A program made the translations under genes and the position numbers. Below the pieces are notes generated by a model. It did no database searches. It was given only the letters and a program-made list of their open reading frames with translations, and was not told the origin of the DNA. Positions 1 to 12,846 of a DNA stretch of 64,000 nt are shown piece by piece; the stretch's first letter is position 1, and the number at the start of each line of letters is the position of its first letter. Source of the stretch: Amblyornis subalaris (taxonomy: Eukaryota > Chordata > Aves > Passeriformes > Ptilonorhynchidae); assembly GCA_018881555.1 (NCBI GenBank), contig JACAXG010000064.1, positions 682,001 through 746,000 on the forward strand, read 5' to 3'.

Positions 1-799
1 TGTGCTCCAGAATCCACTGAAGGATCCTCTCCTCTTCCTCTTCTTGCTGAAAGGTGGGCTGGNAAAGGCAGAGATATTAAGATTTAGGTTCTGCACTCCC
101 TAAGGAGGCTCTGAGAAGGAACAGAAACCTTTGTGACTCCATCAGTCAGCTCCTTGGCCTAAATCTTTTTTCCATGAAAGAAGGGATGACTAAGTCTTGG
201 AGGGAGGTGAACAAATGGCATTCCACAATGAAAACTGAAGTCTGATGGCTTTCCCAGATATCTGAAGGCAAAGCCTGCACAGACNTATTTTCTGTGTATT
301 ATTCCATGCCGATGTCTGGACTCTCTTACACTGTGAGAAAGGTTCAGATAAGCCCTTAACCCATGTGAAAACAGATTGTGGTCTGGGCTGTTGGTGCAGT
401 GTGCCAGCTCTGTGCACAAGGAGAAGGGACACACAGGAGTATCCTGTCTGCTGCCTCAATGAGAGCAAAATGATTTAACCAANGAGCTGACAGCCTTTTC
501 CCCTCCNCTGTCTGTTCTTGTCTCCACTTCAAAGCCCTGTGATTTCACCTCTCAGACAGACCCCACAGACCCTTCCTGTTGGCTTTGTGCTCTGTTCTCT
601 TTATTTCCACTCCTTTCCCATCAGAAATGAAGCTGTTGCAGCCAGTTTTGTGGAGCAGCCCATGTGTCTCACCAAGTCCCTTGCTACTCCAGCACNTCAA
701 TTCTCCTCTGCTGCATCTGAATGGATTCCAGGGTCATCTCCTCAAATCTGCTTTTCCTTTCTCTCCCCAGCCACTACAAGAACACCAGCACAACTACTG

Positions 800-1050
800 T
801 GAATTAGAATTATACAGTCAGAGAATCGTTATGGTTGGAAAAGGCTTCTTAGATCCTCAAGTCCAACCATTAACCCAGCACTGCCACAGCCACCACTAAA
901 CCATGTCCCCAAGTGCCACATCTACGCATCTTTTAAATACCTCCAGGGATGGTGATTCTACCACTTCTCTGGCCAGCCTGTTCCAATGCATGACCACTCT
1001 TTCAGGGTAGAAATTTTTCCTAATATCCAATCTAAATTTGAAATTATTAC
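800..1050 (-). mobile_element. CR1 LINE fragment, 3' end
   Basis: On the plus strand it reads as reversed CR1: a degenerate tail (gagaatcgttatggttgg), then gtccaaccattaacccagc, the accatgtccccaagtgcca block and the cctaatatccaatctaa block. These are the diagnostic landmarks of the CR1 3' region. It is 5'-truncated and diverged. Confidence 0.85.
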
Positions 1051-3143
1051 TGAACTATTTTCAGTAATGATGCACTAGAGCAGAATGTTGCTCTCTTTAC
1101 TTAAAATGTGCCTTACAAATCAATACAAAGGTAATAGGACATAGAAAAAGGCTTTTGCTGATGAGAGCCTGAAAAGCCAACAGATCTGAGCATTTACCTC
1201 CAATACGTGTCCTATAGTCAGCATCAGTGACAGTGCCATAATTCATATGTGGATCCAGTCTCCAGTCATTTCAGCAGGTGTCATTGAAATACAACATTAA
1301 ATTTAAAATAAAAGTTCTGTCAACAAAAAATTCTCTGAANTGTCTTTGCAGCTTCTTTGCAGCTCTGTAAAAGTACTGAATAAAGTTGACTTTGTACATA
1401 GCACTCTCTCCAGAAGAGTTTCCTGCTTCCAGTGAAAGGCCGTGTTTGTTTAATTTAATCACTTAGTGTAAGCTATGGTCATGATCTCTTTTGTCTACAG
1501 AGGAAGATTTATTTCCCTGTGTGTTCGCTTGGAGTTGGTTTACTGAGTCAGCGCAGCAAATGAGAAAAAACAACTAAAAAAAATCTCCTTTAGTGTCTTT
1601 TGTTTCAGCACTATTAGTAATCTGCACAGGTGAAGACTTTTTTATTAATTTTTTTTAAAGGTATAGATCTTGTTAAAGATAGCTCTGAGCAATACCTTCC
1701 AATTCCAAGCAGCACTGGCAAAGTTTGAATTCAATCTGAGCTTTGCAGCTGGGGCCCCTATCCTTTTCTTACACTTTGCAGTATTAACTTGCATTATAAA
1801 AAGGACATTAAGGACACCATGCGTTTCAGAGGAGATCATTTATTTCCTGAATTACTCAAGAAAAGCCAGGCTTGAGCTCACACCCTACAGGCAAGTCTGT
1901 ACTAATTAAATCACTGCCAGCCATGACCTTAATAGGTACAGCTTGCTCTGGTCTTCTTCTCAGGTCTTACTTTTGCCACCAGGTTATCTANCATAAGGCA
2001 AACCCCAGTAACAGCCCAGAGATATTGCAAGGCTGAGGCATGGTATTTTTGTTTGAATCTCAAAGATTTTTGACTTATTTTGCTGTCTCAGAGGTGCCCA
2101 GCATGTACCCACTCAGCTCGGGGAGCCTNGCAGTGGTTCAGTGGCCCATTTGTAGGTGCCTGTTTTGAGAGAGCTTCAGGCTCCACTGATGACATTAACC
2201 GGATCTTGATCAACAGGAGCAGGCACCTGCATCCCCATTCTCAACCCAAAAAGTGCTTGCATTTAGAACTGAACCCCAGCCCTGCTAATTCAGTGACACA
2301 GCTCAGAGTGTCTGAGCTCTCGGGTGGCACTGGGGCACCAGCTAAGCCTGCAAGCACAATCTTCATGGCTCCCTCAGTGCCTGGCTGCAGGTCTGCTTCC
2401 TCCTCACGATACCCCTTATGCCCACAAAAGCATTTGCAAAGGTACCTCACCCACTTCAGCCCTTCCCTGAACTCCTCCTGTCTACAGATCAGGGGACAGA
2501 CAAGGCATGCCCAGATCTCGGGTGACCATACGGAAATGCTCAGCCTGTTTTCCCATGCTTGGCACCCATCCGTCTATTTCAGCTGAAAGTTCTTTACAGA
2601 AGTGCTCATTTTTCGGTCTGCATTTGAACATCCAACTGCAGAGAAGTTGAGTCCATGATTAAGGTTCCTGCACACTAAAATAGTACAAATAAATAATAAC
2701 AACATAAACACATTGTAAGTTCAGGTGTCTGTGTCCTTGCTGCATAAAAATCTTTCAGATCCAGAGGGGAAAAATATCCAGGGTGTCTATTCCATGGCTT
2801 AATGATGTTGCAAGCTGCACCATTTCTAAAGGCCACTGGAAAATAAATGCTCAGTTTGGGGGGTNCTGACTGGACAACATGGAGCACATAAGCACACGGA
2901 CAAGTTCACCAGCACAGCTGATTTGGGAGGAAAAATAAATATTTTAAAATATTTTTATATTATAATTTAGTTTGAGTCGGAGTGTGCACAGATACAAAGC
3001 TAGAGCTACCCTATTGTCCCAAAACGTCCCCAGAGTAGCTGGGAAGTTGCCTCCTTGATGCTGCTTCGGGCTTTGACACTTCAATTACCTCTCAAATAGT
3101 CCTTGAGTGTTGGACTGACTCATCTCAACTGCAGTTCCTCACT

Positions 3144-3225
3144 GGATCACAGAATCATAGAGTGTCCNGAGTTGGAAGGGACCCCCAAGAGTAGCGCTTA
3201 GGTTGGTTCCCTTGCACAGCTGCCT
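3144..3225 (-). mobile_element. Short CR1 fragment
   Basis: The stretch cagaatcatagagtgtcc followed by gagttggaagggaccccc is the reversed CR1 3' end. It is cut off after about 80 bp. Confidence 0.7.
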
Positions 3226-4186
3226 GATCTTCTGGGGCTTCTCAGCTGGACTGAGCATGACAGCAACCATTTGTCTTGAAAAAGCCCAATAATAACTTCA
3301 GAGGGCAAAAAAGAGCCTTCTAAAGCTCCTACATCCACTCCTTCCTTTCNTCCATACAGGTATCCATGGGGGGAATCAGGTCAGAAAACAAAAATAGATA
3401 TAAATTTAAAGTAGNAGAGGAAAAGGAGATTATTTTCATGTCCTGTTGTAGTTTATATACAGCCTACTCTAATCACTTGGCCTCAACACCATGGAGACAG
3501 CACAGGAACATTTGACATAGGTTTCCATATGTAACTTGAATGAATATCCATGTAACTNCTGTATAAGAAAGCCACTTTTCTTTCTGGATATTTTTTGAGC
3601 ATAGNCTAATTAAGAAAAAAGAAAATGCTGATAAAATGCTTTAAAAATCTGATGCTGCAAAAAATGCTGTTAAGCTGAAAAGTAGTTTTGTCACAAACTG
3701 AACGTAAGCATTTTCTCTAAAGAGAAATATGGAAATCTGCAGTAATATGTCCAAAACAGAGTGTCACTGCAGGAATTGGAACAATATTTTACCTTTCTTG
3801 CAGTTAGCTTGGAGGAAGAGTCAATTTAAGTATCCCTTGATGGGGCTAGAATTTTGTGCAGTTTTAATTATCATAAAATTTGCTAACTTTATTTAGCTTG
3901 TGCAGAAAGGAAAATTACTTAATGCTCTGTCAGCAGTTTTCTCAGATACATTTACAAAATTGCTAACACATGCATATATATGTTTAATTTTCAGGGAACT
4001 TGAGCTGAGTAAGTGTGAGATTGGATGGATGGATACTGTCAGGTATCTTAAAAATAATGCATGGATAAAAATCCTCCTCCAAAATGAAGGAAAAAGAAAA
4101 CCCAAACCAAAAAAACGAGAAACAACCAACCTAAAAAANCCGATGCAACAAAAGCAGGGAGTTGGACTGTATGATCCAAGAGTGNG

Positions 4187-4310
4187 AGAAGTGTTTGGAC
4201 AATGCTCTCGAGGCATATAAAGGGATTCTTGGGGCGTCCTGTGCAGAGCCAGGGGTTGGACTTGATGATCCTTATGGATTCCTTCAAACTCAGAATATTC
4301 TATGATTCTG
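4187..4310 (+). mobile_element. CR1 LINE 3' end
   Basis: Reads in CR1 sense: gtttggacaatgctctc, gggattcttggggcgtcctg, gttggacttgatgatcc, and ends in the characteristic tatgattctg. A possible further piece (gttggactgtatgatcc) precedes it at 4160-4180. Confidence 0.85.
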
Positions 4311-5462
4311 AAATCTTTTAAATCCATTAGAAATACTGTCTTCATCCTTCTTTCAGGCTGCTGCTGAAATACTTGCAAACTAGATACTGCACCAAAGGAA
4401 AAAGTCTTAAAATATGTAAACCAGTATCAAGTGGTGTTTTGCAGGGCAAGGTTCCCAGCTGGACACAAGGGACCTCACCTGCACAGGGTGTCAAGCCCTT
4501 GGATTGCCTCTCTGACATCCTCCACAGGCATGTGAACAGCTCATTACAAAATGCCTGCCACACAAACCACTTCTAGATCATTTCTCCTGGGTACAAGGGC
4601 AGAGATTGCCAGAGCAAATAAATGAGCAATCAGTGTCTGCTGTCTAGGAGCGTGCTGCTTCTTGCAGTACGTCACCAACAGCTGCAGCGAGGGAGGCTCA
4701 TCATTCCTCTCAAAACTTTACCAATTGCTGAAACAGAATCCTAAAGCCAAAGTCCAGTTTGTCGATTTATTATTGAAAGGGGAACGAATGGAAGGCTCAG
4801 TTTTATTCTGAGTGGTCAGCTCAATGTGANGTTGCAGCTTTCCTCCTTGAGGACATTCCCGTGGATATTTTTCTTATTGCAGGGGTGACCCTACAAAGTG
4901 ATTCAGGTCNGCTGCATTTGTCTGCAAAATTAGCAGAAAACTAAGCCAGAGGTGTCAATGTTATGATAATACAGAGTGGGATGGGCTGATCCAAGGTGGA
5001 GCTAAATCCTCTCAGATGATTCTCAACATATACCACACTATTTTGGCCTTATGATGTTATGGTGAAATTTGGAGCACTAATTTGCCTAAGGCTTTAAAAC
5101 GAAGGAGATAAGGGGTNATTAACTTAAGACATCCCCCTTCCTCACAAAGAACAAATCAGTCATTTCCCTCTGGAATGATGCTCCTTTAAGCATAAGTAAT
5201 GGGAAAATCCCATAGAAAACACCTTCTTACCTCCCTGTTCAAAGTCGCTGAAAAATTGTGGAAGGCAAAAGTAATTGCTGTCCGACAGGCAGACTTCTCT
5301 CAATCACAACAGGATACATTATTTGGCTCTTAACAGGAGAAAGATGAACTTCAAATACAGTACAAAGGAGATCACACATGCTGCATTGTGGTTCCATGTT
5401 CCCTGTTGCCACAAAATCTGTTTTTCCACATATTATATGAAAATGAAGAAATCATGGCTTAC

Positions 5463-5516
5463 CTGAGGGCCAATCAGACCATTGATTCCTGGGAATCCTG
5501 GTTCTCCCTTTTTACC
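5463..5516 (-). CDS. COL22A1: COL22A1 exon: last Gly-X-Y exon in the window (54 bp)
   Basis: Acceptor ...gacatgcag, donor CAG|gtaagc. The 18 codons read GKKGEPGFPGINGLIGPQ, six perfect triplets. GKKG is shared with human (GKKGDMGPPGIPGLLGLQ from memory). No further collagen exon can be seen between here and base 1, so the next exon is more than 5.4 kb downstream in the transcript. Confidence 0.94.
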
Positions 5517-6254
5517 CTGCATGTCCAACAGAGAAACACATATTAGGGAGCAGACCAAAGACTGCTATTGATTTTCCAAAGTCTTTCACCCTCAAACTGG
5601 TAAATCTCTGTTATATGGGTACACAAAACACAAAAGCTAGAAATGAAGACAACAGACACCATTTGGAAATGAAACTGCAGTTGCCTTTGCCAGTTCTGCA
5701 TCTCCCAGACTGTGAGAATAGTCCTAAAGTTGAGGGTTGGTCTCATGCACACTACGGCATCTCCTACGCTCTGCAATCCCCCCGGCTGCTCCCTGCAGAG
5801 GGCCAGGGAACTCACAGTGCTGAGGTGCAGCCAGAGGAGGTGCCAAGTGCAGACCCAGGCCGAGAGGCAAAGCAGTGTCCCCATGGTCCCTTGCACTGCT
5901 TCATGCGTTCAGAAATAAAATAATTAAGACCTCTGGTGCACGGTTGAATATAAAAGATTCACGGTCTCGAAGCCGCGAAATAGGAATCCATGAGGCAAAG
6001 GGAGAAAGCTCGCTGACCCTGCAAGCCAAAAAGGACTCTCCAGAGGAACCAGAGAACTTCCCTGGTGCAAGAGAAGGACAAGCCAAGACCTGGAGTATAC
6101 TCTTGCGACAAGTTCAAGTATGGATGCTCCAGCATCTGTGTCCCTATGGGTTTGACAAATAGTTCAAAGGGAAAAAATCCTACATGAGAAAAATGAGGAA
6201 GAAAGGATGGAGTAAGCACTGGAGTTAAGGCAGAGGTTGGATTTGTTTCTCAAC

Positions 6255-6330
6255 CCAACAGCTGACTTGCTGTGTTACTTTAGGCAAGTCACATATTTTA
6301 TAAAAATGATCTATTCTTCCNTCTTGTGTA
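6255..6330 (+). repeat. MIR-like SINE remnant
   Basis: The segment around gctgtgttactttaggcaag followed by tcacat resembles the MIR core (gctgtgtgaccttgggcaag, tcac). Strongly diverged; family assignment is tentative. Confidence 0.45.
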
Positions 6331-6735
6331 ATAGACACTGAATCATTAATATTTCTGAGGCTGTTAGCAATATACCAGGAGGGTACAAGAGGAGTCATAT
6401 CATCTGAAAGACAGAGAGAAGTGACTTTTTTCTCTCTCATTTCTACTTCTTATCCAGACTGATTTTCTTTTTAGAAGGAAAATATAATTAAGGAACTTTC
6501 ATGTCCCTGATGATGTGAATGGTCATACAGATGCTTAAGATTCATATATAAATTTTCACTTTATTATTCTTCATTGAAATATGTCCAGAAAAAACATCTA
6601 TAAACGACAGCTTTCTGCTGACTTAAATGAATGAAAAATCTAAAACAAAACAAATTTTCATCATATTATCCTCAGTTTTGACTGAGATTCATTAGTTGGT
6701 GTCAGAATCTGATCTTTCAATTATTTTTCTCCCGT

Positions 6736-6825
6736 AAAAAAAAAAAAAAGACAAAAAGCCCACCAAAAACTCCATAAACAAACAAACAAAAAAAACAAAC
6801 AAAAAAACCCTCACCACACAAACCT
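6736..6825. repeat. A-rich / CAAA low-complexity stretch
   Basis: A 14-base A run is followed by CAAA-type repeats. It may be the tail of an old retroposon, but no retroposon body is recognisable next to it. Confidence 0.7.
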
Positions 6826-7330
6826 GAAAAATGTCAGTTANATACAGAAGAATTTAAGATGAAAATTAAAGGAGTGATTATAGGGTTCTCAGGTATCAAA
6901 AGGAGTTTGTAATCATTTCCAGGACTCTAATACCAATAAAAATTTGAGTTATATACTCAAGCACATCCACTGCTCATAAATGTTCCTTCTGCTTTTCCAA
7001 CATCCATCATTTCTTTTCTTGTCAAAGCGAAAAAGAGCCCATTTTTAACTTGAAGGGCTCACGTCAGCCCATGATTCAACATATGTTTTCTAGTTAAAGA
7101 TGCTCATTTTGCCAACTGCCAAGGTGACCATGCGAAGGGCACTGTTAAAATACTCATTTAAATAAATAAATGAGCTTATGAATAAAGCATACAGGATGTG
7201 GTGTGTGTGGGGCCAGACACGGGAGATGAGCCNCCTCCAGCTTCCTATCCATGCGGAAGCTCCGCATCAGAGTGGCTGCTTCCAGAGCTACACAGTGAGG
7301 GCAGCAGAGAGAATCGCAGAATTATCACTG

Positions 7331-7740
7331 AATCACAGAATCATGGAATGGGTCAGGCTGGAAGGAACCACAGTGGCTCATCTGGTCTAACTCCCTGCTC
7401 AAGCAGGGCCATCCCAGAGCACATGGCTCAGGATTGTGTCCAGACAGTTCTGGAATATCTCCAGTGAGGGAGACTCCANACCCTCTCTGGACAATCTGTT
7501 CAGTGCTCGGTCACTGCACAGAAAAGAAATTATTGCTCATGTTCAGGTGGAACTTCCTGGGCATCAGTTCCTGCCCATTCCTCTTGTCCCATTGCTGGGC
7601 ACCACCGAGCAGAGCCTGGTCCATCCTCTGACCCCTTCCTGCAGACACTGACAGACAGGGATGAGGACTCCTCTCAGTCTCCTCTTCTCCAGGCTGAACA
7701 GGCCCAGCTCCCTCAGCCTTTCCTCGTAAGGAAATGCTGC
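7331..7740 (-). mobile_element. CR1 LINE fragment, about 400 bp
   Basis: Reversed CR1: aatcacagaatcatggaatg, the ctgctcaagcagggccatcc block, aatatctccagtgagggaga, a cattcctcttgtcccattgc block, and ctcttctccaggctgaacag. Almost all landmarks of the CR1 3' UTR are present in order. Confidence 0.93.
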
Positions 7741-7743
7741 AGT

Positions 7744-7820
7744 GTTTTTCTGTGAGGCTTAGTCCCAGGAACTGAGGTGGATTTGGCGCCAAGCACATAG
7801 GAAGCATCCTTAATTGTGTC
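7744..7820. repeat. Unidentified repeat, copy 1
   Basis: About 77 bp sharing roughly three quarters of bases with 8708-8781, including ccccaggaac / tcccaggaac, gaatttgg / ggatttgg and a ctttaattgtg core. It abuts the 5' end of the CR1 at 7331-7740. I do not recognise the family. Confidence 0.6.
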
Positions 7821-8707
7821 CATAAAAACAGCAGAGTGTAACTGATTCCTTCATGTCCCACCAACCAACTGTTCTCATTCCATACCGATGCTCCCAGGAA
7901 CACTAATCTGTGACAGCAATGAGAGTTGAGAGAGGAGCCTTTTATCCTTTCCTTGGGTATAATGCTGAGAAACTTCAGTGCTTTTCGAAACNCTAGGAAA
8001 TCCCTTAAAGCAACATATAATTATACAGACAGAGAGACTGAGAGAAGTTTCCCATTGTGAAGGGGACTCTTGGGCCACTCGGAGGTTAGCTGAAATCCAA
8101 CTACAACAGATTTGCTCCAAAGCATTATAGTTTGTCTATAAAAGACAGAAATACTTGCTGGGAGAAATTATACCTATGAGAGCAAAGCTCAGTGAAATGT
8201 CACACTGCCAAATAATATGACAGAGAAACCCAAAAATTATGCTGTTACCTACAGCAAGAATCAGGTNAGTGTGTAAGACTGTATCCTTCAACTATATGAA
8301 ATATGTGATATTTGCCTTTATCAGCAATTTGAACAAGAGCACAGTCAAAAATGTGTGTTTTATTGGAAATTGATGTATTTACCTCACTGACAATTACAGT
8401 TTCACTCTGGGTTTAGTCTATGGCATCATTCCCTTTTTCTTTCTTTTTGTTAATTTGCTTACATTTTGATTTCTGCACAGCTGAACTTTGTCAGGGCAGG
8501 CAATGTCACCTGAACGTTTCAAACACCCACAAATAAATATGAATACAACCATCCATCAGAAAGATATCTACCATACGGAAAACAGGAAACCAAGGAAAAA
8601 CGTTGTTTCCACTCTGCTAAAGGGGAAATTTTGAAAGGTATCATAGCCCAGAACTGTTTCCCACCTTGCTGTCCAGTAGCCAGAATGGCCACATGTTTTC
8701 TTAGCCT

Positions 8708-8781
8708 GTTTTTCTCTGAGGTTTGGCCCCAGGAACAGAGGAATTTGGTACAAAGTACACAGNAAACGTCTTTAATTGTGA
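8708..8781. repeat. Unidentified repeat, copy 2
   Basis: Similar to 7744-7820 in the same orientation, about 0.96 kb apart. Could be a dispersed element present twice or an old local duplication. Confidence 0.6.
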
Positions 8782-9550
8782 CTGAATAGGACTGTTAGCA
8801 TGGATGCCAACTGTTTCCCCTGTAACTCAGATGGGATTCTGGCATTACCCATTTCAGCCCTGTCTTTTTACCTCTGCATTACTAGAGAAACCAGAAGAAA
8901 ACCAGCAGTGTTAATCAGTGTTTGAGCTCCCTGAAGGCACCAGACTTTTGCAATCTCCATATGCATTAGATAACAACAGTAAATTTTGAAGTGAGAGCAC
9001 CTCCACAACTTGAGGATGAAAATACCGTCAGGGTTGGCCAGATCATGGGTGATTATTGGGGCAGTTTTGGAAAAGCAAAGAGTTATAAGGATTTCTGGAC
9101 ATTGAGAAAAACCGTGCCTAGGGACTGCCTCCTTCTAAAAAGNCTGCCTAATTTTCTGGGCAAACTTATTCTCCATCTCTCCTGGATTATGCTCTCTACT
9201 TCCCTCGGATCCTCTGAGTCTAAGGTGGTTCAAATCAAGGGCAGTTCATACNCAGAGAAAAGAGAGTTGAAATAGTGTTGATTGCCAGATTCAAATTGTG
9301 ACTGGCCTGAACAGGAACATCATATGCAACAACCCACTTGTGAGAGAGATGGGCCAAGAATGGAAAGTCAAATGCCTGTATTGCTTGCACCATCAAACAC
9401 AGGAAGAGCTCAGCAGCCCTCCAGAGATCTGTTAACTTTCCCGTGACAGCAAAGAAGGATAAACTTTTCCTGCATTGACAAGTGCTCTTAACACTTCTCT
9501 GGGTGGAGGGTGTGCCCTGAACCCAGTTCCAAGTGTTAATGGGATCTTTA

Positions 9551-9556
<6 letters not shown>

Positions 9557-9613
<57 letters not shown>
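9557..9613. repeat. (ATT)n microsatellite
   Basis: About 18 uninterrupted ATT units preceded by a T run. The purity suggests that length varies between individuals. Confidence 0.97.
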
Positions 9614-9614
<1 letters not shown>

Positions 9615-11294
9615 ATATCTGCTTGACTTATGTAGACTGAGTCTTAAACATGGAGAAGGACATTAATTAAATGTTACTATATTATAAAGATATTTTCCAT
9701 TCATTTTCTTTTCATAAGATTATTCTTACTACCCTATGAGACTCCTGTAGTTTTTTTTTTGGTTTGTACTGATTGTGCCTTGAACTTAGAAAGATTTTAT
9801 CAGTGCAAATTTATAAAACTAAGCTGCAGTGCAGCACATCTAAAATGGTCTTCATAGCTCCTACCTCATGCCTATGTGGGAAGTCCTGCTGTAGGATAAA
9901 AGTTGTCTCTTGGTTTCTTTCTGAAATTTCAATCCCTTGAATAAATTTGTATCATTTAAAAAAGAGGCAAAATCTTGAAATCCAAGTTATGGAGAACACT
10001 TCAGACGAGCCCTATGTTTAGTCTGCCTTGACCACAGATCTTTGTGCTTTCCAGGAGCATGTCATACATCTGCACCTTTTGTGTCTATCAAGAAAAGAAT
10101 TTGGATTTATTTCCAACAAACATTTCAGTAGATCAGGTATCAAAGGCCTAAGAGCTGAACCAAAGTACTTCAATTCTCTTCAATTTCACCGAAGAAAAAG
10201 AAGAACAGGAAGAGGAAAAAAAAACCAACACAAAACTACCCTAAAATGAAACCAGACTCTCAGAGTCGTACTTCTCTTTGAGGCAGTTTTAATAAAATCA
10301 GGACAGTACTGTTTGTCACTCAAAGGCCTTACAGGTCACATGAGAACAGCAAAGCATCTTTCTTCCCACAGTGTGCTTCTGATGCGAGGGTATCATTGTC
10401 AAAATGCAGACATCAGGTGCCAGGCACTTGGAAGCAGCTGACTAATGAAATGAACATAGCCCAGTTGCTTGGTTGAGGTTGGAATTGTTACCTCTTGCAC
10501 CCAGACAGGATCTGTGTAGATCCACCAAGCCCAGGACTTTGATTCATCTCATGTATTCAGTCATTGAAGAATGGCCTTTAATTAAAAAAATACATGTATT
10601 CGCCTAAGATGCCTGGTGACTAATAAAGACCCTTAGGAGAAGTCTAACTCGCTAGACACAGAGTCTAGGGAAAAATTCAAAGACAGAAGGGATCAAATGA
10701 CATCTCTAATCAAATGATCATTAGCAGNAGCATTTTCTGTCCTGTTGCAGATCCTGACAGATCATTGTCCTTTACCCAGCTAACATGCTGTGTTAATCTT
10801 CTTCAAGAAACAATGTTTCACAGCAGGTTTTAAAACCAGNATAATTCTGACTTTACCAAGTTATGAGTGAAGCACTGCAGAGTTATTTGCTAAAGTGATA
10901 TTTTCTAAGGAGTGGGAAAGCACAAGAAAGCAAGTAAATGCCCTTTTCCACTGAGGCATTGGCTGAAGACTGAATGCACCATCTTCCCAAGAAGATCCTA
11001 AAAGCCATGCTTACAGCTAAATTTAATAGCATGCAATCCANTGGAAAGTCTGTAGAAAACCTCTTACCGAGGTATATATTTCTGTACTAGTGTTTGCCCA
11101 TCACCNTCCCATGCTCACAGGTTCTCACACAGGCTGTTAACAGTGCAGAGATCTGCAGGCAGCCCCATGATCTCCTTTAAGGAATAAACTATGATCAAGT
11201 CTCTGTGACTACTTGAAAAGGTGACCCATTGAACAGCAGTACTGAGACCCAAGTGGCTGCCTCCACAAAGGTTAAGCAGGTACCTCACTGCCAC

Positions 11295-12160
11295 TCTTGT
11301 TTGTCGACTCCCTCGAGGGCAGGGAGGCCCTGCAGAGAGACCTTGGCAAATCAGAGAGATGGGCAATCACCAACCATATGAACTTTAACAGGGGCAAGTG
11401 CTGGACTCTGCACCTGGGATGGGGCAACCCTGGATGTATGGACAGACTGGGAATGAGAGGCTGGATGGCAGCACTGTGGGAAGGGATCTGGGGCNGCTGG
11501 TCGATGGCAAGTTGAACATGAGTCAGCAGTGTCCTGGCAGCCAGGAGAGACATCCCTGTCCTGGGGCATCAGGCACAGCATCACCAGCCAGGCAAGGGAA
11601 GGGATTATTGTCCCACTCTGCTCTGGGCTGGGGTGGCCTCATCTCGAGTCCTGGGGGCAGTTTTGGGCATCACAATATGAGAAGGACATTGAGCCATTAG
11701 AGAGTGTCCAAAGGAGGGTAATGAAGATGGTGAAGGGCTTGGAGGAGAAGCCATATGGGGAGTGGCTGAGGTCACTTGGTCTGTTCAGCCTGGAGAAGAG
11801 GAGACTGAGGGGAGACCTCATTGCAGTTACAACTTCCTCATGAGGGAAAGAGCAGGGGCAGGCACTGATCTCTTCACTCTTGTGACCAATGACAGGAGTT
11901 GAGGAAACATCATGAAGCTGAATTGCAGGAGGTTTAGGTTGGGTATCTGGAAAATGTTTCTCACCCAGAGGTGGTTGGGCACTAAAACAGGCTCCCCAGG
12001 GAAGTGGTCACAGCCCCAAGCCTTACAGAGCTCAAGAAGCATTTGAACAATGCTCTCAGGCACATGGTGGGATTCTTGGGCTGATCCTGTGCAGGGCCAN
12101 GAGTTGGACTCAATGATCCTGATGGGTCTCTTCCAACTCAGGATATTCTGTGATTCTATG
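11295..12160 (+). mobile_element. CR1 LINE, about 870 bp, includes end of ORF2
   Basis: The longest sense-orientation CR1 in the window. Its first 230 bases still translate as the C-terminal part of CR1 ORF2 (DSLEGREALQRDLGKSERWA, then NRGKCWTLHLGWGNPG). The 3' UTR follows with every landmark and ends at tgtgattctatg. It is 5'-truncated, with frameshifts and no complete reverse transcriptase. This is a host LINE relic, not part of COL22A1. Confidence 0.95.
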
Positions 12161-12792
12161 TTGTCTAGTGTGATGTTCTTCATATGAACAGGCTGAAGCA
12201 AGGAAAGGCNGGTTCAGAGTGTGAGTGTAACAACATCAGGCCAACTATGAAATTTACCTTTTAGCAGTACTTAAATATTTGAAGACATACTTCTGTGTCA
12301 GAGAAAATCCAATACTTTTTCACACACAGGAAAACTAAGCTCTTGGCAGAGAATGGTACACCAGCTACCATTTTTTGCGACCTTCTGTTTGAGTACTGAC
12401 CAAACAGAACAGAAAATAATAAGTATTGCAAGTGTCTTTGCATTTATTTGACTTCCAGGACAACTACATTTCTCTGAACTTTCAAACTGACCACATTAGT
12501 AGTGGCTTTACACACTCAGAGTCATATCAAGAATCCTCTTGGCAGTAAGGAGCAGATATAAATACAGGAGAGCACATGGCAAGAAAGAACCTGCACTGCT
12601 TTCAACCTCTGGACTCCAAGAGGTGCTGAAAGTTGATGGACCATAAAGAAGGAGTATAGGAAAGGATCTGGGCCTCCAGCATCCTTAAGTAAGANGAAAA
12701 GTATATGCAAAGTAGGTGAAAATAGCAAACCTTATTGAACAAAGCTGTCCCCAGCCTCTTGAGACTCAGATTAAATTAAAAAAGCAACTCAC

Positions 12793-12846
12793 CCTTTGAC
12801 CTGGTAAGCCAGGGACTCCAGGCTTGCCTTCCAGACCAGGCTCTCC
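12793..12846 (-). CDS. COL22A1: COL22A1 exon: Gly-X-Y (54 bp)
   Basis: Acceptor ...cttttaaag, donor AGG|gtgagt. The 18 codons read GEPGLEGKPGVPGLPGQR, six perfect triplets. The acceptor has a poor pyrimidine tract with purines just before the AG, so it is the weakest-looking acceptor of the set and this exon may be skipped in some transcripts. Length and position correspond to human GPIGPEGRDGPPGLQGLR (from memory). Confidence 0.9.

Larger units (their letters stand above)
1..5462 (-). other. COL22A1: Intron after the GKKG exon (partial)
   Basis: No exon is supported here. The stretch holds three CR1 fragments (about 800-1050, 3144-3225 and 4187-4310) in otherwise unique AT-rich sequence. 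A CRE-like TACGTCAC followed by a CAGCTG E-box occurs near 4668-4685; by itself this is weak evidence of regulation. Confidence 0.8.
5517..12792 (-). other. COL22A1: Intron between GEPG (12.8 kb) and GKKG (5.5 kb) exons
   Basis: This 7.3 kb intron contains a MIR-like piece (6255-6330), an A-rich stretch (6736-6825), CR1 copies at 7331-7740 (minus) and 11295-12160 (plus), an unidentified repeat pair (7744 and 8708), and an ATT microsatellite (9557-9613). A GC-richer patch at 5730-5890 has open frames on both strands but no coding signature. Confidence 0.8.

Noticed and set aside
1193..1265. Minus-strand stretch reading DPHMNYGTVTDADYRTRIG before a gtaaat donor-like site, loosely like an enzyme motif or a hidden exon.
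   Set aside because: A stop lies just upstream in frame, there is no convincing acceptor, it is not collagen-like, and the frame soon ends. Probably chance.
5543..5896. Minus-strand open frame of 117 codons with a hydrophobic start, overlapping plus-strand frames.
   Set aside because: It lies in an intron in a locally GC-rich patch where all frames are open. No splice support, no recognisable domain, and its end is low-complexity intron.
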